Source: Bacillus sp. AFS088145 (GTDB lineage: Bacteria > Bacillota > Bacilli > Bacillales > Bacillaceae_G). From it: a stretch of DNA of 40,642 nt. Position 1 is the first letter of the stretch; every line of letters begins with the position of its first letter. A program made the position numbers and the translations under genes. Under the pieces are notes generated by a model. That model was not told the origin of the DNA. It did no database searches and was given only the letters and a program-made list of their open reading frames with translations. Positions 1 through 10,003 of the stretch are shown piece after piece. The DNA is taken from assembly GCF_002564465.1 (NCBI RefSeq), contig NZ_NUUX01000039.1, positions 1 through 40,642 of the forward strand, written 5' to 3'.

Positions 1-84
1 ATTTTATTGACGTAGATACACCTTATTCTAATTTATTGTTATTTCTTGTGATATCCGCTTAATTTATTCATAGATGATGCTCTT

Positions 85-294
85 ATTTGCAGTTTTAGTG
101 ATTTTTTTGCAGATTCGATTTTTTTAATTGCAGTTTGATAATTTTTATTTGCACTTTCACTGATTTTAATTGCAGTTCCACCTTTTTTATTTGCACTTTA
201 GATTTAATTGCACCTTCACAGATTTAATTGCAGTTTCACAATTTTTATTGCACTTCATAGATTTTAATTGCAGTTCCGCCCTATTTATTTGCAC
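85..294. repeat. Phased TTGCA array 1
   Basis: Eleven TTGCA cores start at 87, 107, 128, 149, 170, 191, 208, 228, 248, 268 and 289. Ten intervals are 20-21 bp except one of 17 bp. From 128 on, two flavours largely alternate: AATTGCAG and (A/T)TTTGCAC or TATTGCAC, giving a higher-order unit near 41 bp. The spacers are T/A-rich and diverged. No gene is seen in 1-314. The array lies just beyond the thrB terminator. Function unknown; the roughly two-helical-turn spacing would put all cores on one face of the DNA (inference). Confidence 0.85.
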
Positions 295-314
295 TTCAGT
301 TTTATCCCAAAAAT

Positions 315-352
315 AAGAAACCACTCAACTATCCATGGTTGAGTGGTTTCTT
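315..352 (-). terminator. Terminator of the hom-thrC-thrB operon
   Basis: A perfect 15-bp stem (315-329 with 338-352) encloses an 8-nt loop and begins immediately after the thrB stop codon. On the minus strand it is followed by TTATTTTT, so it fits a rho-independent terminator for the thr genes. The plus-strand flank also has a short T run, so it may work in both directions. Confidence 0.88.
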
Positions 353-1261
353 TTAATTCGAGTGGATTGAATGTTTAACTGTTGCACCTCTGTTTTCTAT
401 TTTTATTTCACTTACATCACAATTTGGAAATAAACCTGTAAAATAGTCAATTGCTTCAGTGCAACCTTCGATCGAAACAAATGCTAATACTGTTGGACCG
501 GCACCACTTAATACAAATCCATGAACATATTCAGGTAATTCGATTTGTTTTAGGGTGTCTAGCTCTTTTACAATTTTGCATCGATATGGTTCGTGAAATA
601 GATCTCGTTTCATCATATCGCCTGCTAATGCCCAATTTTCCGTTAAGAGTGCTAAAACTAATATATTACTATAGCTGCTAGATTGAATAGCGTCCTTATA
701 AGGAATCGTTAAAGGTAATATATTTCTTGCATGGACAGTTTCTAATTCGTATTTTGGTATAATTGCTACTACTGACACTTTATTTAATGTCGAGTGTTGG
801 ATATATGCTTTTCCATCGATAAAAGTCCCAATAACTAAGCCGCCATAAAGTGATGCTCCGACATTATCCATATGACCTTCAATTGAAGTTGCGATTCTAA
901 GCTGTTCTTCTAAAGATAATTGAAGATTACAAAGTTCATTTGCTAAAATAATGCCCCCTACTATTGCTGAGGCACTACTTCCTAAACCTCTTGTTAGCGG
1001 AATATTACTTTCAAGCTTTAAATGACATGTTGGCAAAGATTTATGATTTGCTTTTGCAACATCAATTGCTGTTTTTAAGATTAAATTTGTCTGATCAAGT
1101 GGTATATCTTTCAAATATTCACTAAATCCCTCACAGCTATATTGATCATGATCATATACTTCAATAGTTAAGTATCGATCTAAAGCGATACCAATTGAAT
1201 CAAAACCAGGTCCCACATTTGCAGTACTTGCAGGAACTGTTATTTGGAAAAGTTTTTTCAT
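353..1261 (-). CDS. thrB: Homoserine kinase ThrB
   Basis: ThrB phosphorylates homoserine with ATP to give O-phosphohomoserine, the substrate of threonine synthase, in the cytoplasm. The 302-residue product has the GHMP-kinase layout: an N-terminal [13 protein letters not shown] segment, the ATP-binding [12 protein letters not shown] loop near residue 90, and the C-terminal GAGPTVLAF motif near residue 253. Length is normal for the family. The ATG overlaps the thrC stop by 4 nt (ATGA), indicating translational coupling, and is preceded by AAGGTG. It is the last gene of the operon; its stop abuts a strong terminator. The call is secure. Confidence 0.97.
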   Translation of the reverse strand: MKKLFQITVPASTANVGPGFDSIGIALDRYLTIEVYDHDQYSCEGFSEYLKDIPLDQTNLILKTAIDVAKANHKSLPTCHLKLESNIPLTRGLGSSASAIVGGIILANELCNLQLSLEEQLRIATSIEGHMDNVGASLYGGLVIGTFIDGKAYIQHSTLNKVSVVAIIPKYELETVHARNILPLTIPYKDAIQSSSYSNILVLALLTENWALAGDMMKRDLFHEPYRCKIVKELDTLKQIELPEYVHGFVLSGAGPTVLAFVSIEGCTEAIDYFTGLFPNCDVSEIKIENRGATVKHSIHSN

Positions 1262-2316
1262 ATCGAAACCACACCTTGTAAATGTTCTAATACAATTTTT
1301 TCTTCATTCGGTAATAATATTGGTTCAATTTTACTTGATTGTATTGCGATATCTGGATCCTTTAATCCATTACCTGTTAAAATGGCTACTACTTTTGAGC
1401 CTTTTTTGATTACACCTGACTGTACTTGTTTGTATACTCCAGCAATACTTGCACATGAACCTGGTTCTGCAAATACGCCTTCTTTTGATGCAATCCATTT
1501 ATAAGCTTGTAGAATTTCTTCATCTGATACACTATCAATTGCACCGTTTGACTGTCCAATTGCATTTACTGCGTGCTCCCAGCTTGCTGGGTTACCAATA
1601 CGAATAGCTGTTGCAATTGTTTCGGGATTATCAATCTTTTTATTATTAACAATTGGTGCTGCACCTTCTGCTTGAAAACCATGCATTTTAGGTAATTGAT
1701 AACCTTTTGATAATTTGTATTCATTAAATCCTTTCCAATAAGCTGTAATATTCCCTGCATTTCCAACTGGAATTGCTAATATATCTGGAGCTTCTTCCAA
1801 TTGCTCACAAATTTCAAAGGCAGCTGTTTTCTGGCCCTCGATTCGATATGGGTTTACGGAATTTACTAGGGTGATTGGTTCAGACTCACTAATTTTCCTT
1901 ACCATTTGTAATGCGTGATCAAAATTTCCATCGATACTAATTATATGTGCTCCATACATGACAGCCTGCGCAAGTTTACCATATGCAATTTTGCCATTAG
2001 GAATAATAACAAAACATTTCATACCAGCTCTTGCAGCGTAAGCAGCAGCTGCTGCAGATGTATTACCTGTGGATGCACAAATAATTGCTGAACTTCCTGC
2101 TTCCTTTGCCTTTGCAACTGCCATTACCATCCCACGATCTTTAAATGAACCTGTTGGGTTTAGCCCTTCTAACTTAACAAATAATTCAACTCCCCACTCC
2201 TTTGATAAGTGAGGTAAAAATAGCAATGGCGTATTTCCTTCATTTAAAGTTAATTTTGGTGTCTCTTCATTGATTGGTAAGAAATTTGAATATTTTTCAA
2301 TTAATCCTTTATACAT
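1258..2316 (-). CDS. thrC: Threonine synthase ThrC
   Basis: PLP-dependent enzyme converting O-phosphohomoserine to threonine and phosphate. The PLP-lysine motif [11 protein letters not shown] lies near residue 56, the phosphate-binding loop of the fold-type II family follows ([18 protein letters not shown]), and [12 protein letters not shown] is near residue 188. I chose the ATG at 2316 (MYKGLIEKY) over the upstream in-frame ATG at 2358. It has an AGGTGAAG ribosome binding site at good spacing and matches the usual family N-terminus; the upstream start would lie deep inside hom. This gives 352 residues and an 8-nt overlap with the end of hom. It is followed by thrB with a 4-nt overlap. Confidence 0.96.
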   Translation of the reverse strand: MYKGLIEKYSNFLPINEETPKLTLNEGNTPLLFLPHLSKEWGVELFVKLEGLNPTGSFKDRGMVMAVAKAKEAGSSAIICASTGNTSAAAAAYAARAGMKCFVIIPNGKIAYGKLAQAVMYGAHIISIDGNFDHALQMVRKISESEPITLVNSVNPYRIEGQKTAAFEICEQLEEAPDILAIPVGNAGNITAYWKGFNEYKLSKGYQLPKMHGFQAEGAAPIVNNKKIDNPETIATAIRIGNPASWEHAVNAIGQSNGAIDSVSDEEILQAYKWIASKEGVFAEPGSCASIAGVYKQVQSGVIKKGSKVVAILTGNGLKDPDIAIQSSKIEPILLPNEEKIVLEHLQGVVSI

Positions 2317-3613
2317 CAAGATCTTCACCTGCAATTCGATAATAGCTACGTACTTCATCGACTACATCAGATGTTTCTAAATTTTCCAATACTTTTTTGT
2401 ATGCTGAATATGAAGCATGGTGTGTTACTAAGATGATTTCAGCAAGTCCTTTATGCTTTAATGGAACTTGAATAATTTTCTCAAAACTTATATCAGATTC
2501 TGTAAAAATTGATGTAATTTCAGCGAACGAACCTAATTGATCTTTTACTGTAAAGCGGAAGAAAGATTTAAAATAAATTTCATGATCTTCTTTAATTTCT
2601 TTTGGATATTGTGGTAACACAGCACTTGTACCGTTTACACCAAGACGCATATTTTTCATTACTGCAACTAAGTCTGATACGATTGCAGTTGCAGTTGGTA
2701 AACTACCAGCACCTGGGCCATAGAACATCGTTTCTCCTACAGCTTCCCCATATACATAAACTGCATTAAATTCATTGCTAACTGATGCTAATGGATGATT
2801 ATGTGCAATTAAAGTTGGTCCAACACTAACTTCAATTCGATTATCGTTTCTCTTCGCATAACCGATTAATTTCATTGTATAACCAAAGTATTTAGCAAAA
2901 TCGATGTCTTCTGAAGATACTGAACTAATACCACGTACTTGCACATCTTCTAGTTCAACATCCATTGAAAAACCTAATTTAGCTAAAATTGTCATTTTTC
3001 TCGCAGCATCTAGTCCTTCAACATCAGATGTTGGATCTGCTTCTGCAAAGCCGAGTTCCTGAGCCTCTTTTAACACATCCTCATATGCTTTTCCTTCATT
3101 GCTCATCTTTGTAAGAATAAAGTTTGTCGTTCCATTTACAATTCCCATTAGTTTAGTTACACGGTCTGCAGCTAAACCATCTACTAAACTACGAATAATC
3201 GGAATACCACCAGCAACACTAGCTTCATAGAATAAATCGCATTTATTCTCATTTGCTACACGGAGTAATTCAGTACCATATAACGCCATTAAATCTTTAT
3301 TAGCTGTGACTACATGCTTTTTATTACGAAGAGCATGGAGTATGTATTGTCTTGCATCTTTAATTCCACCCATTACCTCTACTACAACATCTACTTCTGC
3401 ATCATCTAAAATTTCATATGCATCTGTAGTTAATAAATCCTTTTGAATTGAAATTGAGCGTTCCTTTTCAAGATCCTTAACAAGAACCTTCTTTACTTGA
3501 ACAGAACAACCGATTTGATGCGCTAATCTATCCTGATGATCTTCAACAATTTTTACAACACCACTTCCAACAGTTCCAAGTCCTAATAGGCCGATAGATA
3601 TACAGTCTTTCAT
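2309..3613 (-). CDS. hom: Homoserine dehydrogenase Hom
   Basis: Catalyses NAD(P)H-dependent reduction of aspartate semialdehyde to homoserine, the common precursor of threonine and methionine. The nucleotide-binding [13 protein letters not shown] motif is at the N-terminus. The catalytic domain follows ([11 protein letters not shown], and [16 protein letters not shown]). A C-terminal ACT-type regulatory region begins near [17 protein letters not shown], suggesting allosteric control by an end product (family knowledge). I chose the ATG at 3613, preceded by a GGAGGAG site, over an in-frame ATG at 3649. The product is 434 residues. It begins the hom-thrC-thrB operon and has its own likely promoter about 35 bp upstream, although metA is transcribed into it from the same strand. 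Confidence 0.96.
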   Translation of the reverse strand: MKDCISIGLLGLGTVGSGVVKIVEDHQDRLAHQIGCSVQVKKVLVKDLEKERSISIQKDLLTTDAYEILDDAEVDVVVEVMGGIKDARQYILHALRNKKHVVTANKDLMALYGTELLRVANENKCDLFYEASVAGGIPIIRSLVDGLAADRVTKLMGIVNGTTNFILTKMSNEGKAYEDVLKEAQELGFAEADPTSDVEGLDAARKMTILAKLGFSMDVELEDVQVRGISSVSSEDIDFAKYFGYTMKLIGYAKRNDNRIEVSVGPTLIAHNHPLASVSNEFNAVYVYGEAVGETMFYGPGAGSLPTATAIVSDLVAVMKNMRLGVNGTSAVLPQYPKEIKEDHEIYFKSFFRFTVKDQLGSFAEITSIFTESDISFEKIIQVPLKHKGLAEIILVTHHASYSAYKKVLENLETSDVVDEVRSYYRIAGEDLDV

Positions 3614-3647
3614 ATGATCTCCTCCGTTAAAATTTGATATTATTTCC

Positions 3648-3676
3648 ATTATGGGAATGTTTTATGAAAATAGCAA
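3648..3676 (-). promoter_or_regulatory. Likely sigma-A promoter of hom-thrC-thrB
   Basis: On the minus strand TTGCTA (-35, 3671-3676) and CATAAT (-10, 3648-3653) are separated by exactly 17 bp, with the hom ribosome binding site about 25 nt downstream. It matches the consensus at 4/6 and 5/6 positions. No T-box or other leader structure is visible between it and hom. Confidence 0.6.
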
Positions 3677-3743
3677 ACATTTTTTTAAATTTTCCAATTA
3701 TTTTTTTAGTATTTGACGAAATTATGAAACTTAAAATAAAAAA

Positions 3744-4649
3744 TTATAAATTGTAAGGGGTTTCTTGATAAACGTAATAATTTAACCAATTCGAGAAAAG
3801 TAGATTAGCATGGCTTCTCCAACGTACAATAGGTGGTTTTTCAGGATTGTCATTACGGAAATAGTTTTTCGGAATAGTAATTTCCGCTCCTCTTTGTACA
3901 TCTCTTTCATATTCTGATTTTAATGTATTAATACAATATTCATGATGTCCAGTAGCAAAAATTTGCTTTCCGTCTTCACTAGTAACAAGATGGACACCCG
4001 CATCATCCGATAAACTTAAAATCTTCAATTCTCCTATTTGATCAATATCTTCCTTCCTAACTTCAGTATGTCTTGAATGCGGTACATAATACTCGTCATC
4101 AAAGCCACATACCAGTTTCACAAAGCGATCCTCTACTGAGTGTGGGAAGACACCAAACATTTTTTTATCTAATGTATATTTAGGAACTCCGTAGTGATGA
4201 TAAAGACCTGCTTGTGCACCCCAACATATATGTAATGTAGATGTTACATTTTCTTTTGTGAAATCCATGATATCTTTAAGTTCCGACCAATATTCAACTT
4301 CTTCAAAGTCCAATGTCTCTACTGGAGCACCGGTAATAATAAAGCCATCATATTTTGTATTTTGAATTTGTGAAATCGTTTTATAAAAGCTTGAAACATG
4401 CTCTTCTGAAACGTTTTTTGGCTTGTATGATTCAGTACCGATTAAGTCGATATCTACTTGTAAAGGTGAATTTGCAATTAAACGTAATAATTGTGTTTCG
4501 GTTTCAATTTTAGTTGGCATTAAGTTTAAAATGCCTATTTGAAGCGGTCTTATATCTTGTGACTCCGCTCGCTCTTTCGTCATATAGAAAACATTTTCTT
4601 TTGTTAGTATTTCCGTTGCAGGTAGATCTTTGTTGATAATTACAGGCAT
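3744..4649 (-). CDS. metA: Homoserine O-acetyltransferase, MetA type
   Basis: Activates homoserine by acylation, the first committed step of methionine synthesis. The 301-residue product is a glutamine-amidotransferase-fold MetA. The nucleophile Cys142 is in CWGAQAG, and the catalytic His235 and Glu237 are in ATGHHEY. Residue 111 is glutamate (TGAPVE); from knowledge of the family, Glu111 indicates acetyl-CoA use and glycine succinyl-CoA use, so the product is probably O-acetylhomoserine. I chose the ATG at 4649 over an in-frame GTG at 4658 because GAGGAG lies 8 nt before the ATG but overlaps the GTG. It sits between metH and hom on the same strand. Confidence 0.95.
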   Translation of the reverse strand: MPVIINKDLPATEILTKENVFYMTKERAESQDIRPLQIGILNLMPTKIETETQLLRLIANSPLQVDIDLIGTESYKPKNVSEEHVSSFYKTISQIQNTKYDGFIITGAPVETLDFEEVEYWSELKDIMDFTKENVTSTLHICWGAQAGLYHHYGVPKYTLDKKMFGVFPHSVEDRFVKLVCGFDDEYYVPHSRHTEVRKEDIDQIGELKILSLSDDAGVHLVTSEDGKQIFATGHHEYCINTLKSEYERDVQRGAEITIPKNYFRNDNPEKPPIVRWRSHANLLFSNWLNYYVYQETPYNL

Positions 4650-4675
4650 TTTTTCCACTCCTCTTTTTTCTTAAG

Positions 4676-4715
4676 AAAAAGGTAGTAGATTGATGCATGA
4701 ACTATTTCTACTACC
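4676..4715 (-). terminator. Hairpin with U-tract between metH and metA
   Basis: A 9-bp stem (4681-4689 with 4707-4715) is followed on the minus strand by TTTTTCTT, so it looks like a rho-independent terminator after metH. It ends only about 26 nt before the metA start, with the metA ribosome binding site in between, so metA must be expressed by partial read-through or from a promoter just upstream. A weak candidate, TTGATT-16-TAGATA, lies around 4724-4751. Which applies cannot be told from sequence. Confidence 0.65.
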
Positions 4716-4773
4716 TATTTGAACTATCTAAATTAAGGTTTTATTGAATCAAATGAATAATTATTCTCACTTT

Positions 4774-7700
4774 TTAAACTGAAAAATATCTTCCATCTTT
4801 ATGCGAGAATACCATTGCAGTTACAGATGCTTCTGGTAGCATCATAAATCCTTCTGTCAGATTAATCCCAATTTCATTTGGGTTAATTAACTTAAATAGC
4901 TTTTCTTGATCTTCAAGATTTGGACACGCAGGATATCCAAATGAAACCCTAATTCCTTGATATCTTGCTTTAAAGCGCTCAGACATCGTGAAATCCGGAC
5001 GGTCTGGGAAACCCCATTTTTCTCTCATCAACATATGCGTTTTTTCAGCTAAACCTTCTGCTAATTCTAAGGCTAATGAGAATAAAACGTGACTCTTTAA
5101 ATACTCTCCTTCTTGTTTCAATCTTTCAGCAATATTTCTTACTCGTGGTCCTGATGTTACAGAGAAAAATCCAACATAATCCATCTCTTCACCAACAGGA
5201 TTTAAAAAGTCGCTTATACAAAGATTTGGTTCTTTTCTTTGTCTAGGAAATTGAAAACGTTCAATCGGTTTTTTCGTTTCAGAGTCATAAATAATGACAT
5301 CATTGCCATCACTTTGAGCAGGGAAAAATTGATAGATTACTTGGCAGTCAAAATATTCATTTCCATCTTTTAAGAATTCTTGAACTAACTCGTATAACTC
5401 TTGGCCACGTTCTTGATTTTCCCATTTACCTTTTACACCCAAATGATGTCCTATTAGCATTTGATAATTAATAAAAGGTGCCACTTGAGCTACTGGAATA
5501 TTTTTAATGACCGTTTTACTTAATGATGAAGGAACTAGGCAATCTGATATTTGTATTGCTGATCTCTTTGTACTAACTTCAGGAACAGGCAATTCAATAA
5601 CATTGTCTATTTTTTTAATTGCCTTTTTCTTTTCTTCTAATGCTTTTAATTGATCTGGATTAACAATCTTATTTGCTAAATCTAAACCAGTCATTGCATC
5701 ATTTGAGTAAACAACTAATCCATCGTAAATTGGCTGAATACGGTTTTCAGTAAATTTTCTAGTTAATGCAGCGCCACCAACTAATATTGGTGTATTAATT
5801 CCTGCACTTTTTAAGTCACCAGCTGTAATAACCATTTGTTGAGCAGACTTTACTAATAAGCCTGATAAACCAATAATATCTGGTTTATTTTCACGTATCT
5901 TTGTAATTAAATCATCTGGTCGAATATTAATGCCTAAATTGACAACATCAAAGCCATTATTCGTCAAAATAATATCAACTAAATTCTTTCCGATATCATG
6001 AACATCACCTTTAACAGTTGCTAAAATGACTTTCCCTTTTCTAGAGCTTTCCGTTTTCTCCATAAATTGCTCTAAAAAGTTTACAGATGCCTTCATTACT
6101 TCTGCACTTTGTAATACTTCAGCTACGATAAGTTCATTATTATTAAAAAGTCTTCCAACTTCATCCATCCCGGTCATTAGCGGCCCATTAATAATATTTA
6201 ACGGTGTGTCACCACGATCAAGACAAGCTTGTAGATCTTCTATTAATCCTTGTTTTGAACCTTCAATTACACACGCGGCTAATCTTTCTTCAATCGGAAG
6301 CAGTTCTTTTGGTTTTTCTTCTTTCTTTACTGAATTTCTAAAATGCTCAACAAATTTATCTAATGTTTCTTGAGACGTATGGAATAATAAATTCTCAGCA
6401 AGCTCGCGTTCTTCTGCAGGAATTGAAGCGAATCGTTCTAATTTCTCAGTATTTACAATCGCGTAATCAAGACCAGCTTTTGTAGAATGATATAAAAAAA
6501 CTGCATTTAACACTTCACGACCAGCATTTGGTAATCCGAATGAAATATTACTTAAACCTAAAATCGTTAAACATTCCGGAAATTCATCTTTAATTAATTT
6601 AATGCCATCAATGGTCGCTTTTGCAGAACCAATATATTGCGTATCACCTGTTCCAACAGGGAAAACAAGCGGATCAAAGATGATGTCTGTCGCACGAATT
6701 TTATATTTTTCAGTTAATAATTGATAACTTCTTTTTGCAATTTCTAATTTTCGTTCTGCCGATACAGCCATCCCATCTTCATCAATCGTACCAACTACAA
6801 CTGCAGCACCATATTTATGAATGAAAGGTAAAATCTTTTCAAATCGTTCCTCCCCATCTTCAAGATTAATCGAATTAATGATCGCTTTACCTTGAATATA
6901 AGTTAGTGCTAATTCAATTACTTTTTCATCAGTTGAATCAATCATGATTGGTACTTTTACTTTATTAACTAATTGCTTAACGAAATTTTCCATATCTTCA
7001 ACTTCATCACGATCAGGATCTGCCATACATACGTCGATCACATGCGCACCTTTTTTCACTTGAGCTCTCGCAATTTCTGAAGCTTCTTCAAATTTTCCGT
7101 CAGCTATTAAATTTTTAAATTTACGAGATCCAATAACGTTTGTTCTTTCACCGACGAAAAGTGGTCTCATACTATCATCATAGCGAAGTGATTCTAAACC
7201 ACTAACCGCATGATCCTCTCTTTTTTTAGGTTGACGAGGAGTTATTCCATTTACCGCTTCTTTCATTGCCTTAATATGTTCAGGAGTTGTTCCACAACAA
7301 CCACCTATAATATTAATCCATCCTTGTTCAGCGAAATCGCGTACTTTGTGCGCTAATGATTCTGGTGATTCATGATAATGTCCATCTTCATCTGGTAGAC
7401 CGGCATTTGGATAACATGAAACAAATGTCTCAGATAGGTCTGACAATGATCGAACATGATCCCTCATAAACTCAGGTCCTGTTGCACAGTTTAATCCAAT
7501 TGAAATAGGAGAAATATGTTCAATAGCTAAATAGAAAGCATCAATTGTTTGACCTGCTAATGTTGTCCCCATTGGTTCAATCGTACCTGAAATCATAACG
7601 GGTAATTTTTTATTTAATTCGTTAAATGCATTACTAATCCCAATACAAGCAGCTTTAACATTTCTCATATCTTGACAAGTTTCAACTAATAAAACGTCTA

Positions 7701-8151
7701 CACCACCATTAATTAATCCAGTTGCTTGTCGATTATATGCAGTAATTAATTCATCAAAAGTCACACCACCTGTAACACTGATTGCTTTTGTTGTTGGACC
7801 CATCGCACCTGCAACATATACATCTTTACCCGACGCTTCAACAGCTTGCTTTGCAATCCTTGCTGCAATTTCATTTAATTCAATATCTAAATGCTGTAAA
7901 TTATAATCGGATAAAACAATATTTGTTGCTCCAAATGTGTTCGTTTCGATAATGTCAGACCCAGCAAATATATACTCCTCATGAATTTCTTGTATAACAT
8001 CCGGTCTTGTCACAACTAAATATTCATTACAGCCTTCATATTCTTCTCCACCAAAGTCATCTGCTGTTAAGTTTCTTTGCTGGATCATCGTTCCCATTGC
8101 TCCATCAAGAAGTAATATTTTTTCTTTTAATGCGATATCTAAAGTTTTCAT
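4774..8151 (-). CDS. metH: Cobalamin-dependent methionine synthase MetH
   Basis: Transfers the methyl group of 5-methyltetrahydrofolate to homocysteine via methylcobalamin. The 1125-residue protein shows the complete four-module order. The homocysteine-binding barrel has zinc ligands Cys222 (GLNCATG) and Cys285/Cys286 (GGCCGTT). A pterin-binding barrel spans about 330-600. The B12-binding region follows, with the cobalt-ligand His718 in DVHDIGKN. The C-terminal AdoMet-binding reactivation domain carries RVSFGYPACPNLEDQ. It overlaps the upstream gene by 4 nt (ATGA), so it is translationally coupled to the enzyme that makes its methyl donor, and it shares that gene's SAM riboswitch. No cobalamin riboswitch is seen. 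The call is secure. Confidence 0.97.
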   Translation of the reverse strand: MKTLDIALKEKILLLDGAMGTMIQQRNLTADDFGGEEYEGCNEYLVVTRPDVIQEIHEEYIFAGSDIIETNTFGATNIVLSDYNLQHLDIELNEIAARIAKQAVEASGKDVYVAGAMGPTTKAISVTGGVTFDELITAYNRQATGLINGGVDVLLVETCQDMRNVKAACIGISNAFNELNKKLPVMISGTIEPMGTTLAGQTIDAFYLAIEHISPISIGLNCATGPEFMRDHVRSLSDLSETFVSCYPNAGLPDEDGHYHESPESLAHKVRDFAEQGWINIIGGCCGTTPEHIKAMKEAVNGITPRQPKKREDHAVSGLESLRYDDSMRPLFVGERTNVIGSRKFKNLIADGKFEEASEIARAQVKKGAHVIDVCMADPDRDEVEDMENFVKQLVNKVKVPIMIDSTDEKVIELALTYIQGKAIINSINLEDGEERFEKILPFIHKYGAAVVVGTIDEDGMAVSAERKLEIAKRSYQLLTEKYKIRATDIIFDPLVFPVGTGDTQYIGSAKATIDGIKLIKDEFPECLTILGLSNISFGLPNAGREVLNAVFLYHSTKAGLDYAIVNTEKLERFASIPAEERELAENLLFHTSQETLDKFVEHFRNSVKKEEKPKELLPIEERLAACVIEGSKQGLIEDLQACLDRGDTPLNIINGPLMTGMDEVGRLFNNNELIVAEVLQSAEVMKASVNFLEQFMEKTESSRKGKVILATVKGDVHDIGKNLVDIILTNNGFDVVNLGINIRPDDLITKIRENKPDIIGLSGLLVKSAQQMVITAGDLKSAGINTPILVGGAALTRKFTENRIQPIYDGLVVYSNDAMTGLDLANKIVNPDQLKALEEKKKAIKKIDNVIELPVPEVSTKRSAIQISDCLVPSSLSKTVIKNIPVAQVAPFINYQMLIGHHLGVKGKWENQERGQELYELVQEFLKDGNEYFDCQVIYQFFPAQSDGNDVIIYDSETKKPIERFQFPRQRKEPNLCISDFLNPVGEEMDYVGFFSVTSGPRVRNIAERLKQEGEYLKSHVLFSLALELAEGLAEKTHMLMREKWGFPDRPDFTMSERFKARYQGIRVSFGYPACPNLEDQEKLFKLINPNEIGINLTEGFMMLPEASVTAMVFSHKDGRYFSV

Positions 8152-9974
8152 AGTTGAATCTCCTCTTTATTGCTGCTTTTAGTAAATTGAATTAAGTCCT
8201 CTGTTATTTCATACTTCAAAAATGGAGTGATAAAATAAATGCCGTTAAATTTATCCTTAACATAATCAATAAGCTCTTTTGCAATTTTTTTACCTTCATC
8301 AACTGCTCTCTCAGGTTCAACTGATGAAATTCTATTTCTTACTTCTTCGGATAAAGTAATTCCTGGAACTTCATAATGGATAAAATCAGCATTCTTCTTA
8401 CTAACTAGTGGCATAATTCCAATAAAAATTGGCTGTTTAATATGACGGGTTGACTCGTATAACTTATCAATCGTTTCAAAATCATAAATTGGCTGCGTTA
8501 AAAAATAATCCGCTCCCGCCTCGACCTTTTTCTCAAGTCTTTTAATTGCTGCATCAAATTTTCGAACATTCGGGTTAAAAGCAGCAGCGACAGAAAATCT
8601 CGTTCCATTTCCTAAGTTTTTACCAGAATAAAGTCTACCTTCATTCATTTCTTTAATCATTCGAATTAGTTCAAGTGAGGCTACATCATATACTGAAGTT
8701 GCACCTGGAAAATCTCCTACCCTTGCTGGATCACCTGTTATAGCAAGAACTTCATTTAATCCTAATGTTGATAGCCCCATTAAATGAGATTGAAGTCCAA
8801 TCATATTACGATCTCTACAAGTTAAATGCGTCAAAACTGGAACATCCAATCTTTGAAGCAGTGAAGCCATCGCCACGTTCGAAATTCTAGGTGAAGCTAG
8901 TGGATTATCTGCTAGCGTAATTGCATCAGCTCCTGCGCTATGTAATGCTTTCGCCCCTTCAAAAAACTTTCTAGTTTGTAATGTTTTTGGTGGATCTAGT
9001 TCTGCAATGATCGTCGTTCTCTTTTTTGCCTTTTCTGCTAATGTTTCATTCTTTTGTTCTTCTTGCTTAGGGATTGTAATTTTAATTGTTCTGTTTTTCA
9101 CTTCTTTTTTTGTAACAGGCTGTAAAATTTCAATCTTACTTCGTAAAGCAGCGATATGAGCTGGTGTTGTACCACAACATCCACCGATTAGTCTTACACC
9201 TTGTTCGATAAATGGTTTTGCCATATCTTCAAAATATTCTGGATTCGATTTGTATACGTATTTTCCCTCATTGTATAGTGGTAATCCTGAATTAGGAAAT
9301 GCCGATAAGTAACCATTCGTTGGTAAAGAAACAGTATTTAATGACTCCAACATATGAAGTGGTCCTAGATGACAGTTAATTCCAACTACATCTGCACCCA
9401 AATCGATTAAATTAGGAAGAATTTTTTCAATATATTGGCCACTTTGCATGACGCCAATTTCTTGTAGTGTTACTTGTGCAATAATTGGTAAATCCGTTCT
9501 TCCTCTTAATAGATTTACAGCATCATATAATTCATTTTCATCATAAAATGTTTCCAGCATAATCCCATCTACGCCTTCTTCTAGTAACGCTGAAGCTTGC
9601 TCAAGTAGCATCATCTCACGTTCTAAAGGTGTCGTAAAAGTAGAACCTACATATTTCATTCCACCTATACCACCAATTACTAAAGCTCTTCCTTTTGAAG
9701 CCGCTCTAGCATTTCTAACAGCCATTTGATTGATTTGCTTAACTAGCTTTTCCAAACCATATTGTCTCAGTTTTCCAGCATTAGCACCGTACGAATTTGT
9801 TTGAATCACTTCTGCGCCAGCATCTATATATTGTTCATGTATATGAATGATTCGATCACGCTCAGTAATATTAAGTTCTTCAAAACAGCTGTGAAGTCCG
9901 CCAGAATACAAAAGTGTTCCCATTGCGCCGTCACCTAAAACAATTCCATCTTTTAACTTTTCCAATAAGCCCAT
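8148..9974 (-). CDS. yitJ: Bifunctional homocysteine S-methyltransferase / methylenetetrahydrofolate reductase (YitJ-like)
   Basis: The 608-residue protein fuses two enzymes. Residues about 1-290 are a homocysteine S-methyltransferase barrel with zinc ligands Cys201 (GINCHLG) and Cys266/Cys267 (GGCCGTT). Residues about 320-600 are a flavin-dependent 5,10-methylenetetrahydrofolate reductase, with the conserved LTHLTCRDRN and AITGDPARVGDFPGA segments. Both the length and the fusion match YitJ of Bacillus. With metH directly downstream, its reductase half probably supplies 5-methyl-THF to MetH; the N-terminal half may use another methyl donor (inference). The ATG is preceded by GGGAAGTGA. It is the first gene after the S-box riboswitch and so is probably repressed when SAM is abundant. 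Confidence 0.96.
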   Translation of the reverse strand: MGLLEKLKDGIVLGDGAMGTLLYSGGLHSCFEELNITERDRIIHIHEQYIDAGAEVIQTNSYGANAGKLRQYGLEKLVKQINQMAVRNARAASKGRALVIGGIGGMKYVGSTFTTPLEREMMLLEQASALLEEGVDGIMLETFYDENELYDAVNLLRGRTDLPIIAQVTLQEIGVMQSGQYIEKILPNLIDLGADVVGINCHLGPLHMLESLNTVSLPTNGYLSAFPNSGLPLYNEGKYVYKSNPEYFEDMAKPFIEQGVRLIGGCCGTTPAHIAALRSKIEILQPVTKKEVKNRTIKITIPKQEEQKNETLAEKAKKRTTIIAELDPPKTLQTRKFFEGAKALHSAGADAITLADNPLASPRISNVAMASLLQRLDVPVLTHLTCRDRNMIGLQSHLMGLSTLGLNEVLAITGDPARVGDFPGATSVYDVASLELIRMIKEMNEGRLYSGKNLGNGTRFSVAAAFNPNVRKFDAAIKRLEKKVEAGADYFLTQPIYDFETIDKLYESTRHIKQPIFIGIMPLVSKKNADFIHYEVPGITLSEEVRNRISSVEPERAVDEGKKIAKELIDYVKDKFNGIYFITPFLKYEITEDLIQFTKSSNKEEIQL

Positions 9975-10003
9975 TCAATCACTTCCCATTTATATAAAAT
10001 AAA

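Noticed and set aside
85-294. CRISPR or tandem-duplication satellite
   Set aside because: Only a 5-8 bp core is conserved and the spacing is about 20 bp, too short for CRISPR; the spacers are unlike each other.
3614-3743. Riboswitch or T-box leader in front of hom
   Set aside because: The 130-bp gap is AT-rich with a plain promoter; no conserved T-box or aptamer motif or terminator is visible.
6026-6373. Plus-strand ORF of 115 codons within metH
   Set aside because: Antisense shadow of a well-supported gene, without a ribosome binding site.
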